Source: Chromera velia (Eukaryota; Sar; Chromeraceae). From it: a stretch of DNA of 64,000 nt. Below, one piece after another: positions 47,664-61,995 of the stretch. The stretch is from positions 17,847 to 81,846 of the forward strand of contig JAHBMJ010001483.1 in NCBI GenBank assembly GCA_018398765.1, read 5' to 3'. Both the position numbers and the translations under genes were made by a program. Position 1 is the stretch's first letter. Each line of letters opens with the position of its first letter. Below the pieces are notes generated by a model. The model was not told where the DNA came from. It worked only from the letters and a program-made list of their open reading frames with translations, and did not search any database.

Positions 47664-50600
47664 GATGGAAAGAGGATTTCAGTTCGAGGGCTGAAAGGTA
47701 GGAAGGAAGGAAATAAAAGGACCGACGGACATCTGAGAGTTCGCGGAGTCAGGCTCTTTTGAAACACCTCAGTGTACACCTGCAAAGGGGGTTACAGCAA
47801 GAAAAAACAAACAACACGTTTTCAGGTCCAACGTCGATTGCCCACCAGACAGGCGAAAAAAGAACAAAAAAGGAGCCGTATCTTGGAGACACGCAACCAG
47901 CACAGGAAAAGAAAATGGTTCCAGGTTTTGTCATGTTCGGCCAATCAACCCTCCCCCCCCTCCCCCCACACACACACTCACACACGAGCAACGCTTTTGA
48001 AACACCAATTGCGTGAACTGATTTCCATTTTTTCTATGACTTGGGAAGCACCACATGCAGACAAATGCCTTCCGGGACCGACCTCCTTGATCGGGTCAGG
48101 GAAGCACAGGGACACCAGGCATCCCTCAGTGAACCGCAGAAGGGGGTTCAAAACGCAACGCCGAGCCTGCAGAAGAAACGCGTGAGTGAAAGGTGGGGAC
48201 AATTTCTTCTTGTCTGTGCAGTTCAAAGTTGAACACAAATGAAATAAAAGAGCTCCACGGCTCCGCTGTTCAATGAACACAAAAGGGCGACTCTTCCTTT
48301 CCTCATTTTGCTGCGCGCAGACATACGAAGAAACATTGAGAGAGCACACTGACACGCGCACGCATCAGTGGAGGCCAAAGAAAAAAAAAGGGGGGGGAAA
48401 GCGGGACAATAGCAGAACAGAAGAGACATAACGACAAAAGACTCACCACGAGTTCTTGGCTTTTCTGTTTTCGAGCACATCTCCTCTGTCGCCTCGCCCA
48501 CAGGTCGACCCACTCATCCAGCCCCCCCACCTTGGGCACAAACTGCTCATCGTCTCTCGAGGGCCGCACTGCGTCGCTGTGACACCAGCGAAACTTCTTG
48601 AGCAGCTTATGTAATCCCAGAACCAGACCGGCCTCCTCATCGAACGCCCGAGAGGACTTGAACAACTCTTGCGACACCCCCGTCTCCTGCAGAATCTGGG
48701 CCACAGACTCCGACACCACCTCAACTAAACCGTTGGCCTCCTCCGGCGTGACCAGCAGAGGAGAGAGTGCGAGATAGAGGTCCAAGAATAACTCCACTGC
48801 AAATTCAGACGCGCTGTCACACTCGAACATGACGTTCCAGAACCTGCACGCACGCACGCCAATTGACATGCAGACAGAGGAGAAGGGAGTGCAGGCAGGC
48901 AGGCAGGAGAGAGATGATGTCAAACGCTTTGAGACGAAAGCTGCTCTCTTGATCGTATGAAGGATTTTGCAGCGGTCCAGTGTTAGGTACTCATTTTGCT
49001 CGAAGTCATTTAGTAAAATATAAAGCGGCACTGAAAGAAACAGAATACGCAGGAGTCGAGAGGAGAGGGAGAGTGCGGCCTCCATGGGATGTGCACATGC
49101 CTTCCCTCTTGAGTCTGTCAGCAGACGTACTGACGGGCTCTTTTGTTTCTTTTCTACGGTTACCTGATTTGAACTTCCGTTCACTTCACTTTGACAGAGA
49201 CACACACAGAGCTTCCTTCCTACGCCCCCATGCACGAAAGCCCACCAGGCAAAGCCCAACCAATTACACTCAATGACCACTCGACTCACCAATTGACCCC
49301 CTTCGGTCCCATTTTCATGGAAGTCACAGGCGGCCCCGAAAGGCGGACTTGTGCTGTTGGGGGCAGGCTTTTGGTTGTTGGTTGCGCGTCTCTGACAAAT
49401 GTCTCCAACGCAGAGACTGCTTCTCCATACGATGAGAAAGCAGGAGGGGGAGGGAACTGAAGACGAACAGATGAGGATCCGGAAGTGTCCGGGGGGGCTC
49501 CGTGCCTCTCATCTCCACTGTGCTGGAAGAGGGGCAGGGGACGGTATCCTTCTTCTGTCTCCTCTCTGTCCTCCTCTCCACAGAAACAACTCATGGTGCC
49601 TCTAGAATCAGGTGTCGAGGGGACAGACCTCAAACCCCCCTCTCCTTCCTCTTCTCCCCTGTCACCTCTACACCTCTTCACAGTCCTGTCAGAAGACGAA
49701 AAGGCCCCATCCGAAGAAGAGGAAGACAAAGAAGAAGAAAGAAAGGACGGACGCGGGGCACCGTGAGAAGCCCAGGAAGGAAGGAATGAGAAACCGGAGG
49801 TCCCTCCACTCTCTCCCTCTCTGTCCCCGGCTCCTTCTTGCTCTTCTTGTTGCTGCTGCGGTTGCACTGCACCTGAGGAGCCTCGGCTCGCGTGCCCCCC
49901 CCTCGCATGATCGGGAGAGCTCTCGATGTCAATTTCTTCCAAGTCATCCCAGTGGGAACTCGACACTGTGTCCAGACGAGTGGCCCCGAAAGGCGTTTGT
50001 GCGTTTGCGGTTGCACTGCCAGGAGCAGAGGGGACGGCAGGGGCGGGTGCCGTGGGGACAACGGGAGTCGGGACGGAGGGTAGAATGGGGAACGGTGTTG
50101 CGGCGGGAGTGGGGTCGGGAGGCGAGGGAGGTGGGGGAGATCTGCTTGCTTCTTCGCGCGGTTCTGTCACAGGAGAAAGGCTTGGAGGAGCCGTCCTCGG
50201 TGGAATTTGGAACACCCCCCCCGTCAATGAAGAGGCACCCGTGGGACCGTCTGGCCGAAGCACCTCAATGAAAGCACCAGCAGGTCCTGAAGAACCAGTA
50301 CCGCTGCTACTCCCAGTCCTACCCCCTCCCTGGGAATCCAGAGGTTGTGCTGCCGGGGTCTCTCTGTCCCTATCTCTGTCTCGGGACTGCAGGGAAACGC
50401 TGGCGGCTCCTGCTGAAGGCGACAACGCCAACGCAGGCTCACCAATTCCGATATCTCCGAGGAATGAGTCGAATTGCTCGACTTCTCCCCCCACAGCATG
50501 AAATCCCCTTGTGCCCCTCACCCCGCCTTCTGGCGATGACACACCTCCTATCCCCGTCCCATCCGTAGCACTGCTTGCAAACGAGCTGAAAGCTCCTCCC

Positions 50601-53600
50601 CGTGGGGGCAGCAGAGGCATCACTCCCCCAGCTGTGTGACTTGAAGCAGCACCGCCCGAAATGGGATCGTACAAACGGGAGTGGGGGGGAGTGGCAAAAG
50701 GAAGGGGGGCAGCACCTGCTGAGTGTTCAGTCATGCTACGAGGGGGGCGCGCCCCCTCTGGCTCTGCGGTCGTTGCAGTGTGTTGGGTACTTGCGGCTGT
50801 GAAGGGCGTGCCGGGGCCCCCCATTTCCATTTCGATGTGGGCCTCTTGTCCAGCCTCAGAGAATCGCTCGTCGACAGTGGAGGGAACGCCACCCTGAGAG
50901 AAGTTTCGTCCTGTTGTGCCTGCAAGGGGCGACTGGGCGTGGTGAGGGGGGGAGTGGGCGGAGGAGAACCCTCGCGGTGGGCCTCTGCCGGGGTCCCCTC
51001 CGGGCCCTGGAAAGGCTGCAGAGGCCCCCCCCTGCGGTCCCTGAAAGGGGAACAGAGCAGGATCCCGAGAAGAGCTGGACGAAGAAGACGAAGGCATCGC
51101 CCCACCAGAAGCCCGACCTGCTGCTGGAAAGAGAATGGGGGTGGGGGGGCGTCTCCCGAAGGCATCTGTGGGAGAGGCGGGAGGAGGAGGAATATGAACG
51201 GGGGCGGCGGTTCGGGAACCTGAGGGCCCAGGAGGACCCGCAGAGGAGGAGGAAGACGAAGATGATGAGGAAGAGGAAAATGATCCCCCCATTTGGATCT
51301 CATTTGAAGAAATGGGACCGAGACCACTTCCACTGGGGGGTCTCTGTTCTGCTTCATCTTCCTTTTCCCCCTCAATTCTGCTTACCCCCTCTCCTTGACC
51401 ACCACCCTGTGGAGACCCTGCCTGACCAGGAAGAGTGTCATTGCTTCGAAATGAGTGAGTCGACCCCCGCCCCCCCTCTCCCTCTGCGTCGTCTCTTTCT
51501 CCTCCTACTGCCCCCCTCACCTGCTCTAAAGGTAATGCCACCGGGGTGGTGTCCAACTGACGAGAACTTGGAGAGGCAACGGCAGGTTCCCTCTCTGCCT
51601 CTTCTGCCAGGACGGCTTCTGCTGAAATTCGAACATCTACACTTGGATGCTCATCATCAGCCGGACCCCGTGGTTCCCCTTCCTCCTCACCCTCTCCTTC
51701 CGCTGTCAATTCCCCGCCCAGAAACTGTGAAATTGTTGTGACCATCACGGGAGGACCGTCAGAGGTTGTGGACATGCGTGAGTCTCGCCTGCTCCCCTCT
51801 GCTCCTCTTTCTCCTTCTCTGCGCCCCCCATTTCGTACCTCTGATGGTGCATTGAGGATTGTGCTTCCTCCCTGTCCTTCGACGACCTCCTCCTGCCCTC
51901 GAGACTCCCCCTGTGCCGTTGTCCCTGCACCACCAGGAGAGCTCGGGGGAGGCTCAGGGGGGGTGACTACTACAGCAGAAGAGATCGGCATCGCATCTCC
52001 CTCTGCCCCTCCGCTGCCCCCAGCCTCCTCTGTCTCCCCGCCTCCCTCCTCCACAGTCTCGTCTCCGGTCCCCAAAAAATCCGCAATCGAACCAAAGAAT
52101 GCGGCTCCTGCTTCTTCTTCTGCTGTGGGACTCTCCTCGTCTTCGTCTCTCACAGGACCGTCTCCGCTTCCTCCTTCAGCACGCTGACCAGATACATCGA
52201 CACGCAGGCGTGGCTCAGTAGAAGGTGCGGCCGTTCCAGGCTGGTCTGCTGACGATGAGGAGGAAGATGCGTTGCCGGTTTGCGGCGTCGACACTTTCTC
52301 ATCACGTCTGGCTGGTGTCTCGGTGGCCGCCTCGGGCCCTTCTCCATCATCTCCCGTGGTGGCCAAGAAATTCTCCAGAGAGGCAGAATGGGCGGCCCCA
52401 ACCGGATCGGGTTCCTCTTCTCCCTCTGCCTCTTTCTTCTCCCCCTCTTCCCGCCCAGTTGCCTCAGTCGGTCCTTCTTTTTTTTCTGCACCCGCGCGCG
52501 ATTTGGATGATTGCGGGGATACCCCTGGTTTTGTGTCTCGTGTTTGTATCCCTGCACGCCGTGTTTTCTCTTTCTCTTTTTCCTTCTTCGGGGTTTTCCT
52601 GCCTCCTCTTGAAGACGCCGAACTGACCGGTGAGCGGAGAGGGGGGGTGTCCCGAGGAGAAAGGGAGACAACAGGAATGTCCTCCTGTTGGAGGAACTGG
52701 TCGAGGGTGAAGTGGGCAGCAGCCTCGTCTTCCTCCTCTTCCTCTTCCACTACCCCCTCTTGCTGAATCCCAAACGCAACCCCAGGTGCAGTCCCGTCAA
52801 CTCCATCTGCGCCATGAGGGGTCGAAATGTCGAACGACTGGACAGGGGAAGCGCTCGAGTGCGCAGGCGTGAAGATCTCATAATGTGTCGGTGTGTGAGA
52901 CCGTTTGGAATCTGAACGACTTCCATCAGATACGGGGGGAGTTAGGGGAGACCTGCCCCCATCCTGCACTGCCCTTTCCCTGTTTTCGTTCTGGGGGGTA
53001 GAGGGTCTAGGGTCCAGGGCTCTGTCAAGGGAGACGGGGGCAGAGGAAGAAGACCCTCCTCCCCCTTCTGTGTCCCCAACCGGCACCTCCCCGTCTCCAG
53101 GTGGACTCTCCACCTCTCGTGCTGCTGCTGTGGGGGAAAATTGACGATCGATAGGAGGCAGACTTGCTCCACCGCCTTCCTCCGTCTCCCTTCGAGTGTC
53201 TCCTCCAGATAGGGACCCCGGCACGTGGTCCCTCTGCCCTTCACCCAGGGGCCTCGGCTCATTGTCCCTCTCCAAGTCCGAAGAACGGGGAGAACCTCCT
53301 GGGGTCCCATCTGGTGTCTCTGCGGACTCGGAACTATTCTCGTCAAACGTCATTTCTCTCTCCTCCTGTTGGGCAGGAGTCAACTGGATGGGATTCTCGG
53401 GCTCCGGGTCTCCTGGTTCGATTATTCGGATCTCAGGGACAGACAACCTTTTTTTCCCCCCACTCCCACCACTTCTATTGCTAGGGGAACTGTCGGGACT
53501 CTCAGCCATGCGCTTTGCAAGGAACCCAAACGACATCACGTCTCTCCCTTTCGGACTATTCCGCGTGTGTGCATGCATCAGAGACGCCGAAACACCACCG

Positions 53601-56600
53601 AACGGACGGGCCGACCCCATTGAGGACGCTGAACTTGCTTGACGAGCTGCAATGACCTGACGGGCATCAACGACTTGGGAGAAACGACCACCTGTACCCC
53701 CAGCCGCCGAGGGACCTGTGGCGGTCTGCTTATCCCCCGACGGTAAGCTGATTCCACGCCCTCCGCCAAAACCGTGAGGCACCGTCCAGCTGCCTGTCGG
53801 GCGATAAGCAGGGGGGCTTCCGTCGTCGGAGTCATCCCCCCCCTCTAAGTCAAGTCGGGGTGGCAGATGCGAAAGCGTGGTGCCTGTCCCGAACCTCACT
53901 GACCTTGCTGCCTGAGATTCACCCGTCTCCTCCTCTGCCTGTGGACTTTCCTCCCCCGCACCCTCCCCCTGTGCGGCATCATCAAGCCCCAACGGTTCTG
54001 AAGCCCGTCCGTCCACAGGGGGCGTGACCTCCTCCTCATGAGGTCGCACAGGGGACACAGGGGTTGCTCCAGGAGATTCGGGAAAAGAGGAACTCCCACT
54101 TACAACCGCCCAGGGCCCCTGCATCATCGTCTCACCCCCCGGAGGAGGAGAGGCCCCGGGGGCATGCCCCCCTCTTTCTCTTTCCATCCGCGTGCCCGCA
54201 TTCCCATTCCCAGAGGCACGTCCCTCTGGAAGCGCCGCCTCGGGGGGGCGCACTGGAGCCCCCGCGTGTGCAAGAAATTCGGCCTCGTCATCGTCGCTCG
54301 CCCACGCACCAGTCTCTGCCCCCACTCGCCAAGCCCTGTGGTCCCAGCCCTCGGGCGGTCCGACGTCCAGTTCTCCCCCACTTCTCACCCCTAGGCTTGC
54401 AAGATCCCTAGCATCTCCCTCAACGTCCCCCTCCGCATGGGGCTGTGACCGCGCATCCAGGGGCTCTGCGACTAGTGTTGGCCCTGTGCTTCCTGCACCG
54501 GCTGCGAGTGGACTGCTGCATGTGGCAGACCCCCTCTCCTCCCCGTCTCCTCCCTCCGCTCCTCCAGAGGCAGACCAACCCTCTGCAGTGACCACATTCG
54601 TTTGCGTGTAGGGGTGAGATGCGGGAGGGGAGGGGGGAGGGGAGGACCTTTCTACATCGAGAATTTGCCCCCCCGCAGTCGCCAGAATGGAGGCAGGGAG
54701 GTACCGCAGGGCCCCCCCAAAGGCAAGAGAAGGTCCGGGGGCAGTCGCGAGGGGGGCGAGAGGGATAGCAGGGGGGGACGGGTCGCTGTGAGGGGGCTCT
54801 GATGCGGCATGCCGGGGCCTCGGGGGGTCTCGCGGCGTTGCGTTCACTGAAGGAGACGGGGCCTCTGCCGGGACCCTTTGGCCTAAGGAGCCGAAGTGCC
54901 GCAACGTCGCTTCTCCCTGTTGCTGCGGTAGTGAAGGGGGAGGAGACGGCGAATCGCTGCGTGCCCCCGCGGACTCGGAGACAGAGAATCCAATGGGGGG
55001 GCGGGAATCAACGGCTTCCGACCTCGACTGTCTGCTCCGACCGTCCTCACCCCTCTCTCCAGCAATTCGGGAGGAAGAGTCGGCCCCGGAAAGAACCAGA
55101 GGACCAACTGGATGCACCGGTTCTGCTTCTGCTATTCCTGATGGGTGGGGTTGAGGGTCTTGAGAGAACAGAGAAGCTTCAGATGATCCTGCAAAGGGCT
55201 GAGTAGGGAACCCCCTGCTGGATGCAGGTGTAGGCATGGGCGGCATCTGCTGGCTCAACGCCCCCGAGAGAGGACGTTCGGGGGACGCTGCACTGAACAC
55301 GGCACTCTCCCTGTCTGCAGAGACGGGGGGGGAGTGAAGACCTGTTGCCTCATCGCGATCAGTCGCGCTGTGTTCCTGTCTTATCGACAGGTTCACCTCT
55401 GTCCCTGCATCCCATCCGTCCGATTCCTCTCCACCGCTCCACTGCCTCGACACTTCCAGAGGGCCCGGGGAAATATGGGAGAGTCTATGAGCACCGGGAA
55501 CATGGCCGAGGGTATTGTTGGCACCGTCGTTCGCCTCTTCCCCTCTGGAAGCGCTTTCACTGGGAGGTGTGCTTGTCTCTGCAGCAACATCAACCTGGTC
55601 CCCAGGGTCAAGATTGGCTCCCGGGAAGACGGCCGCGGCTTCTGCTAAGACAGGAGGCTCAACAGCTGGCAAAGGTCTCGCTTCTTCTTGATGGCGTAAA
55701 GGTCTGGGGACAACTTCAGGCTCCCCCCACCTAGGACCGACCGCCGCTTCCTCAATCTCTTCGCCCTCCTCTGATTGGTCTGCATTCTGATCCAATCTCT
55801 GCTGAGTGGGGGGAATCACAGGGGCATAAGCAGAGGAGGAGGAGGACGCAGCAGATCTGTCTGCGTCCATATCCACTCTCTCCCAGTCGGAATCCCCTGC
55901 TTCTTCTTCTTCAAGCTCATCTGGACTCACTGGGGGCGCACTTGGGGAGTCGGGTGGTCTCTCTCCCTCCTCGCCTCTCAAGGGAGCCAGGGAGGGGGAT
56001 CTACGAGACGCTGCCTCCAGACCTCCGTCGGCGTCAAGAACCCCAAGGCCCCCCCCCGACGCACGAGGACGAGACAGAGAAAGATCTGAAAACTCCAGAT
56101 CATGTCCGCAGCCGTCTCCCGGACTTTGCACACTCGAAGCCCCTCCTCCTCCATCTCCCGGTGGTGGTGCGGGTGAGGCTGCCGCTCGGGCATCAGGCAG
56201 AAGCACCTGCGGCAATGCGGCGGCGGATGCAGAAGCAGAAGACGGCGTGTGCATGTCTTCAGGAATGCGCGGAGGACTGGCCGCACTGGAGGGGAGGTCG
56301 ATGTCTAAATCCTCTGCCCCCACCCATCCACTGCCAGGCACTCCCAATGAGTCTTCTCTGTCCTCTCCCTCTCCCTTCTCCTGACACGCACCCTCGGACA
56401 TGGGCTCTCTCTCTCTTTCTCTTTCCCTTTCTCTTGGACCTTCTTCGGGTCTCGAAGACTGAAGAGACGGGGAGGACCACTCCCAGCCGCCCGGTGAGAG
56501 AGTCCACCCTCCCGACCCCTCATGCTCATTCTCCGTTGGCGACTGAGGCACATTCTTACCGCACATCTCATACGGACTGCGTGTCCCCTGATCGGAATCG

Positions 56601-57075
56601 CCCCCCGCTTGGTCCCGCCCTCCCTGGGATTCCTCAACACCCCCGCTGCCTACCCTGTCGGTGCTTGACATACCCGCAGAAGCCAGAGAGGAATCTCCTG
56701 GCATGCCGCGAGTAGCAGCGGCGTCTGATGCAGCAACACAGGGCGATGCAGGCTCCGTGGCGACCTCTGTTGTGGTTGCCCTGTCGGCTCTTGCACTGGT
56801 CATCACTGAAATGGACAAGGGGGCATGAGAGAGAGGAGACGAGGAGGCTGCCCCCGCACTTGAGGCCGCCTCCACGACGAGGGACCACGAAGAGGGCCCC
56901 TTACCTTCATGGGAGGAGGACGACGGCCGAAGGTCCCCCCTCTCAGAGGGTCCCTGTCTCCCTTGCCCCCCTTCAACAGAATCGAGAGAAAGGGAAGGGA
57001 TGGGAGGTGGAAGACTCCTCAAATCTGCAGAGGGCTGATCTGCTTCATGTCTTCCTGCAAACCAATATTATCGCA

Positions 57076-57112
<37 letters not shown>

Positions 57113-60100
57113 GAAGGAACTCGACTCAATCCAACGGAAGGAAATGCACAGACTGTTGTCATGGCACAAATGTTCGACAAAGGCCCAAGCAGATTTTACC
57201 ACTGGAAGATACAGAAGAACCTGATGCCCCGCAAGGAGGCTTCTGATGCAGCACTTGCATACTCATTTCCTTGAACCGCTCTATCTTGCGACAACATTGG
57301 CAGCCATGGAGTCGACCAACAAAAGAAAAAAATGAATGCAGAACTGCAGTGAAAGAATACGCACAGAGTGTCGGATGGACAAAGCATTGCGCACGAAAAC
57401 CGACGAGCTGTTCTGCTCTGCTGACCATGATGTTGCCTTTCTGCCTCCGTGCCATTGTTTACGCTTGCATACTGAGTGTCTCCGTCTCCCCCTTGGAACG
57501 ATGCCTCCCTCCCCCCTGCAGACTGTCGGGGAGACGGAGACGACCCAAACCTGTCAAGCTCCTCCTCCAACCCCCCTCCCCAAGTGACCCCCAGACTTCC
57601 GAGATCCGAAGGGAGCGGGCTGGGGTCTTCCTCCTCAGGAAAGTTCTGGGGGGCGGGTGTCTGAACACTTGCAGGAACAGACTTGCCGGGGGAGGCGGGA
57701 CAGAAGGAGGGCTCGCGGCTGGTCGCCTGTGAGTGTCCAGACTCAGAGGCGCCGCGAGTGGCGCCGGCTGCTGAGAGAAATTCAGGAACTTGCATCATAT
57801 CGCTGATTTCGGCGGGTACGGAGAGGGGTGTGAGTTCTATGGCAGCAGAGAGAGATGACGGTGCTCTTCCGTCTTCCGGACTCTGAGCTTTCTCTCGTTC
57901 ATCCCTGTCTCGACTATCTTCTCTCCCTGCTGTTCTGTGAAGCCGCGCGGGGGTAGGACTGAGATAGTGTGATCCCACAGCTCTCGAGCTGGTGTCCCCG
58001 TTTCCATTGCCGTCTCTCTCTGTACCAGGAGGGGGAGAGGACTGGATCGGAGACGGGGAACGCGAATCCGGCGCTGCAGATCTGAGATCGGGGCTTGAGT
58101 GGGAAGTGAAAGTGAGGGCATCTGCAGACCATGCACTCCCTTCCTCATGACATCCTGCTCCACTTCTCCCACTTTCCCTCCATTCTCTGCTTTCACCAGC
58201 AGAAAGACCTGGGGGCGGAGATGGAAGACCGGAGCGCACTTCACTGTCCCCAAGCCGACTCTCGATTGTCGAAGGTCGGGGACGGCTCTCTTTGGCAGGA
58301 GACTCTCCAATTCCTGTCAATACTGCAAACGCTTTCGTTTTCTTCCCCCCTTCCCCCTCACCCGACGAAGGAGACGGCCCCGCTCCTCCTCCAGTCCACG
58401 CACGTGCTTCTTCCTCGTCCTCTCCTTCTTTCTGCTTCTGATTGAGAAGGGGCTGTGGAGACTTTACAGATGAATCTGCAGAGAACACGTCGGTGTCGTC
58501 CAGCTCTAAACCCCAATCCCCTTGCAAGTCCGTCTCAGAGGGTACCTGTGATGCCCCCCCCCTCTCTGCCTCATGCGCCTCTCCCCCTTGTGGGCTCTGC
58601 GCACCTTTTCCCCCAACGTCATATTCTCCATCTCCTTCTGCCTCTGCTTGGCTTCGTGCATCCAGCACACTTTCCTCTTCGTCCGTGTGACTCCCCGCCC
58701 CCCCAACCGAAGCTGCCCCTGCGGACGCAACCGAGGACTCCTGCCCTCCCCGCGTGGCGACTGCCACGGACGGCACGGCAGAGAACGAAACGAGAAAAGC
58801 CCGGGGTGACGAATCCCTCTCAGAAGGAACCTCAAAGGGAGACGGAGATGCCAACCCAGACCCCCCCATCTCACCAACACTTGCCCTCACGGTTTCATCC
58901 CCGACACCACTCACCACAACAGCTTCCACAGACCCCCCATTCTCTCCCAATCCCGGTGATGCAAAAGAACCTTCAGGCATCGTCGACGACACAGATGCCG
59001 CTGCATCCGGCGGCGGGGGGGCTCCAAAAGGAGACGCACTCGGACCGGCAGACGGACCGGGAGGCCGACGAGCCCCCAGAAGCGCTGCCAAACCAGAACC
59101 AGGCGGACGCACCCCCGACGGACCCTTCGGACGAAGGGCCGACAGACTGAAGGGGGAAGGGACAGCGGCTTGAGACGGGGGCGGAGGCGCATCCACACCA
59201 AACGACGAGAACAGATCAGCTCCCCCCGCACTCGCGACATCCCCACCTACGCCCTGCCCTGCCCCCTCGCTCACTGCGGCTGCTGCAACAGGAGACGCTT
59301 TTGCGGTTTCGTCAACCGCAGCTGCACCCGGAGGAGACCCTCCTGCTGACGGAGAAGCCACAGATCCCGCATCACCCATGACCCCCCCATCATCACCTGC
59401 TGATGGAGACGGCGCTGGTGGAAAGTCCCTCGCCTCTTCTTCCTTCCCCTCACCCTGAATGGAGTCACTCGGGGAAGAAAACCCGACTGGCGACACACCC
59501 CACCCCGAAGCTCCCGCAGGGGTTTCTCCCGGCACTGACGGAGGGATCGGGATTTCTTCCGCCCCTCCCCTCACCACCCCTTCCTCTGNGCGGCGGCGGG
59601 GGGGCTCCAAAAGGAGACGCAATCGGACCGGCAGACGGACCGGGAGGCCGACGAGCCCCCAGAAGCGCTGCCAAACCAGAACCAGGCGGACGCACCCCCG
59701 ACGGACCCTTCGGACGAAGGGCCGACAGACTGAAGGGGGAAGGGGCAGGGGCTTGAGACGGGGGCGGAGGCGCATCCACACCAAACGACGAAAACAGATC
59801 AGCTCCCCCCGCACTCGCGACATCCCCACCTACGCCCTGCCCTGCCCCCTCGCTCACTGCGGCTGCTGCAACAGGAGACGCTTTTGCGGTTTCGTCAACC
59901 GCAGCTGCACCCGGAGGAGACCCTCCTGCTGACGGAGAAGCCACAGATCCCGCATCACCCATGACCCCCCCATCATCACCTGCTGATGGAGACGGCGCTG
60001 GTGGAAAGTCCCTCGCCTCTTCTTCCTTCCCCTCACCCTGAATGGAGTCACTCGGGGAAGAAAACCCGACTGGCGACACACCCCACCCCGAAGCTCCCGC

Positions 60101-61963
60101 AGGGGTTTCTCCCGGCACTGACGGAGGGATCGGGATTTCTTCCGCCCCTCCCCTCACCACCCCTTCCTCTGTCGCCTTCTCCGCACTCACACTTGCACCT
60201 GCAAGGGAGCCCTCTAGATCTGCGCCCAAGATTGTGTCGAAACCCCAGCCTGATCCTGAGGCTTGTTGTGGTGTCTGATTCTGCATCTGGTCCTGGATAC
60301 TGGATTTCTCTGCTTGAGGGATGGGAGCCTCTGGATGGGGATCCGCACGCTGCTGCTCCTGCATCGTTGCAGCTGGGGTGGATGCTTGGGGGTCGTGAAA
60401 GGGTGGTGAGTGCCTCGCAGGGGCCAGTCGTGAGGCCAGAAGGTTCAGGCCCGCTTGTCTTGGGGGGGGAGGGGAAGTGCCTGGAGGCACGAGTCTTGTT
60501 GCAGAGGGTGAACCCTGTCGGGATGTTTGTGCCGTGAGGAGTCCTAAAGCCTCAAAAAGACCATCCGGGTCCTCTGGCTCGGGGGAGGGGGGTCTTGTGT
60601 CTGTTGGCCTGGGTTGGAGGTGGTCCGTGTCTTTTGGCGAGATAGGTCCTCGGGGGGGGGGAGAAGGGGGGGACGATACGTCGGGAGGCGGTTCTGCTTC
60701 TCTTGCTTCTTGCACTGCAGCTGCTTGTGCTGTTCTGACCTGAAGGGGACGAGCCTGTCTCGAGGGTTTTGGAGATGGGGGGAAGGAATCTTCCCCCCCA
60801 TCTTCTTGATCTTCGTCGTCCCAATCCGAGTCGAAGCTTCCCCAACCTCCGCCAGCAGCAGCGGCAGCCGCAGCTGAAGCAGTTGGATCGTTTTTGCTCT
60901 TTGGAGTTGGACCGCTGGCACTGTTCGCCTTTTCCCTTCTCTTCTTCAATTCTACTAATCGTTCCGCTGTAGAAGTCCAAATACGATCATTCAACAATGA
61001 CAGCAATGGAAATGCCAAGTCGATCTCATGGTCCGCTTTCGTTTCCAAAGACTGTTCAAGCCACGATTTCTGATTCTTTCCCCCCCCCTTGCCCCTCACT
61101 GCATCTGTGATGAGGTCGAAGTGAGACCGACCCCGAAGAAGAAAATCTGACCCTCTCGAAACAGAAAATTTGGACCCCAGCGGTCGACCATCCTCCCATT
61201 CCAACGCCTGGCTCCCTTCGTCTGCTCCCAAGACCAGCAAAGGAGTGTCTTCATAAAGACGCAAGATCAGGTCCAACACACACCCATTTGTGCCCACACC
61301 CTCCACACCTGCGTCTGCCTCCGCGTCCAACGAGGAGAACGTCACTGGCATGCACGGCCCCGCAAGGTCACACACCTGCATGAACAATCAATCAAACGAC
61401 AGAAACATGCACGTACGTACGTACGTATGCACAAACATGTGCATGCTTACAGAGGTGCGCTCGCCCGTGCATCTTCGTTCAGACGGGAGACCACTGAAGG
61501 CAAAAAGGGCACACAAAGATCGCATGCTTGCACAAGGGGGAGAATGAATCCATATGGGTACTTCAATGAATCAATCTATTATGCAAGCATGGAAGTCTAT
61601 CCAATGTACACCGGCAGGGCGTCGTATACTCATTCGCTCGGTCACAAAACACGAAGCCAAACCACCCCGTTCTCCTCAAACACCTCAAGTGACCAAGAAC
61701 AGACACTGACTGCCAGAAAAGAAAAAACATAACACTCACCCGATCGACTACTACGACCGTTGCGCTCTCCAAGAGTGTTCCGTCTCTCTCTCTCTGTCCG
61801 TTTGAGGCTCCTCTTGCTGCAGCGCATCTCGCCACAGCTGCTGCGGAGGGGCCGACCGAGAAGAACTTCGGAGAGAACTTCAAGAGGCTCATCGTCTCTG
61901 TCAGGGTGCTTGCTGCCCTGCTGTAGTGCTCCTGCAACACAACAATCCTCGTGTGTGTGTGCG

Positions 61964-61995
<32 letters not shown>

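Noticed and set aside
49399-57274. Many plus-strand open frames of 60-260 codons opposite the giant exon
   Set aside because: They are shadows of a GC-rich, stop-poor minus-strand frame. None has splice-compatible neighbours or recognisable motifs.
59008-60171. The 583-bp duplication read as a genuine coding tandem repeat
   Set aside because: It breaks the frame, meets at an N and shows allele-like differences. A real in-frame repeat would be a multiple of three.
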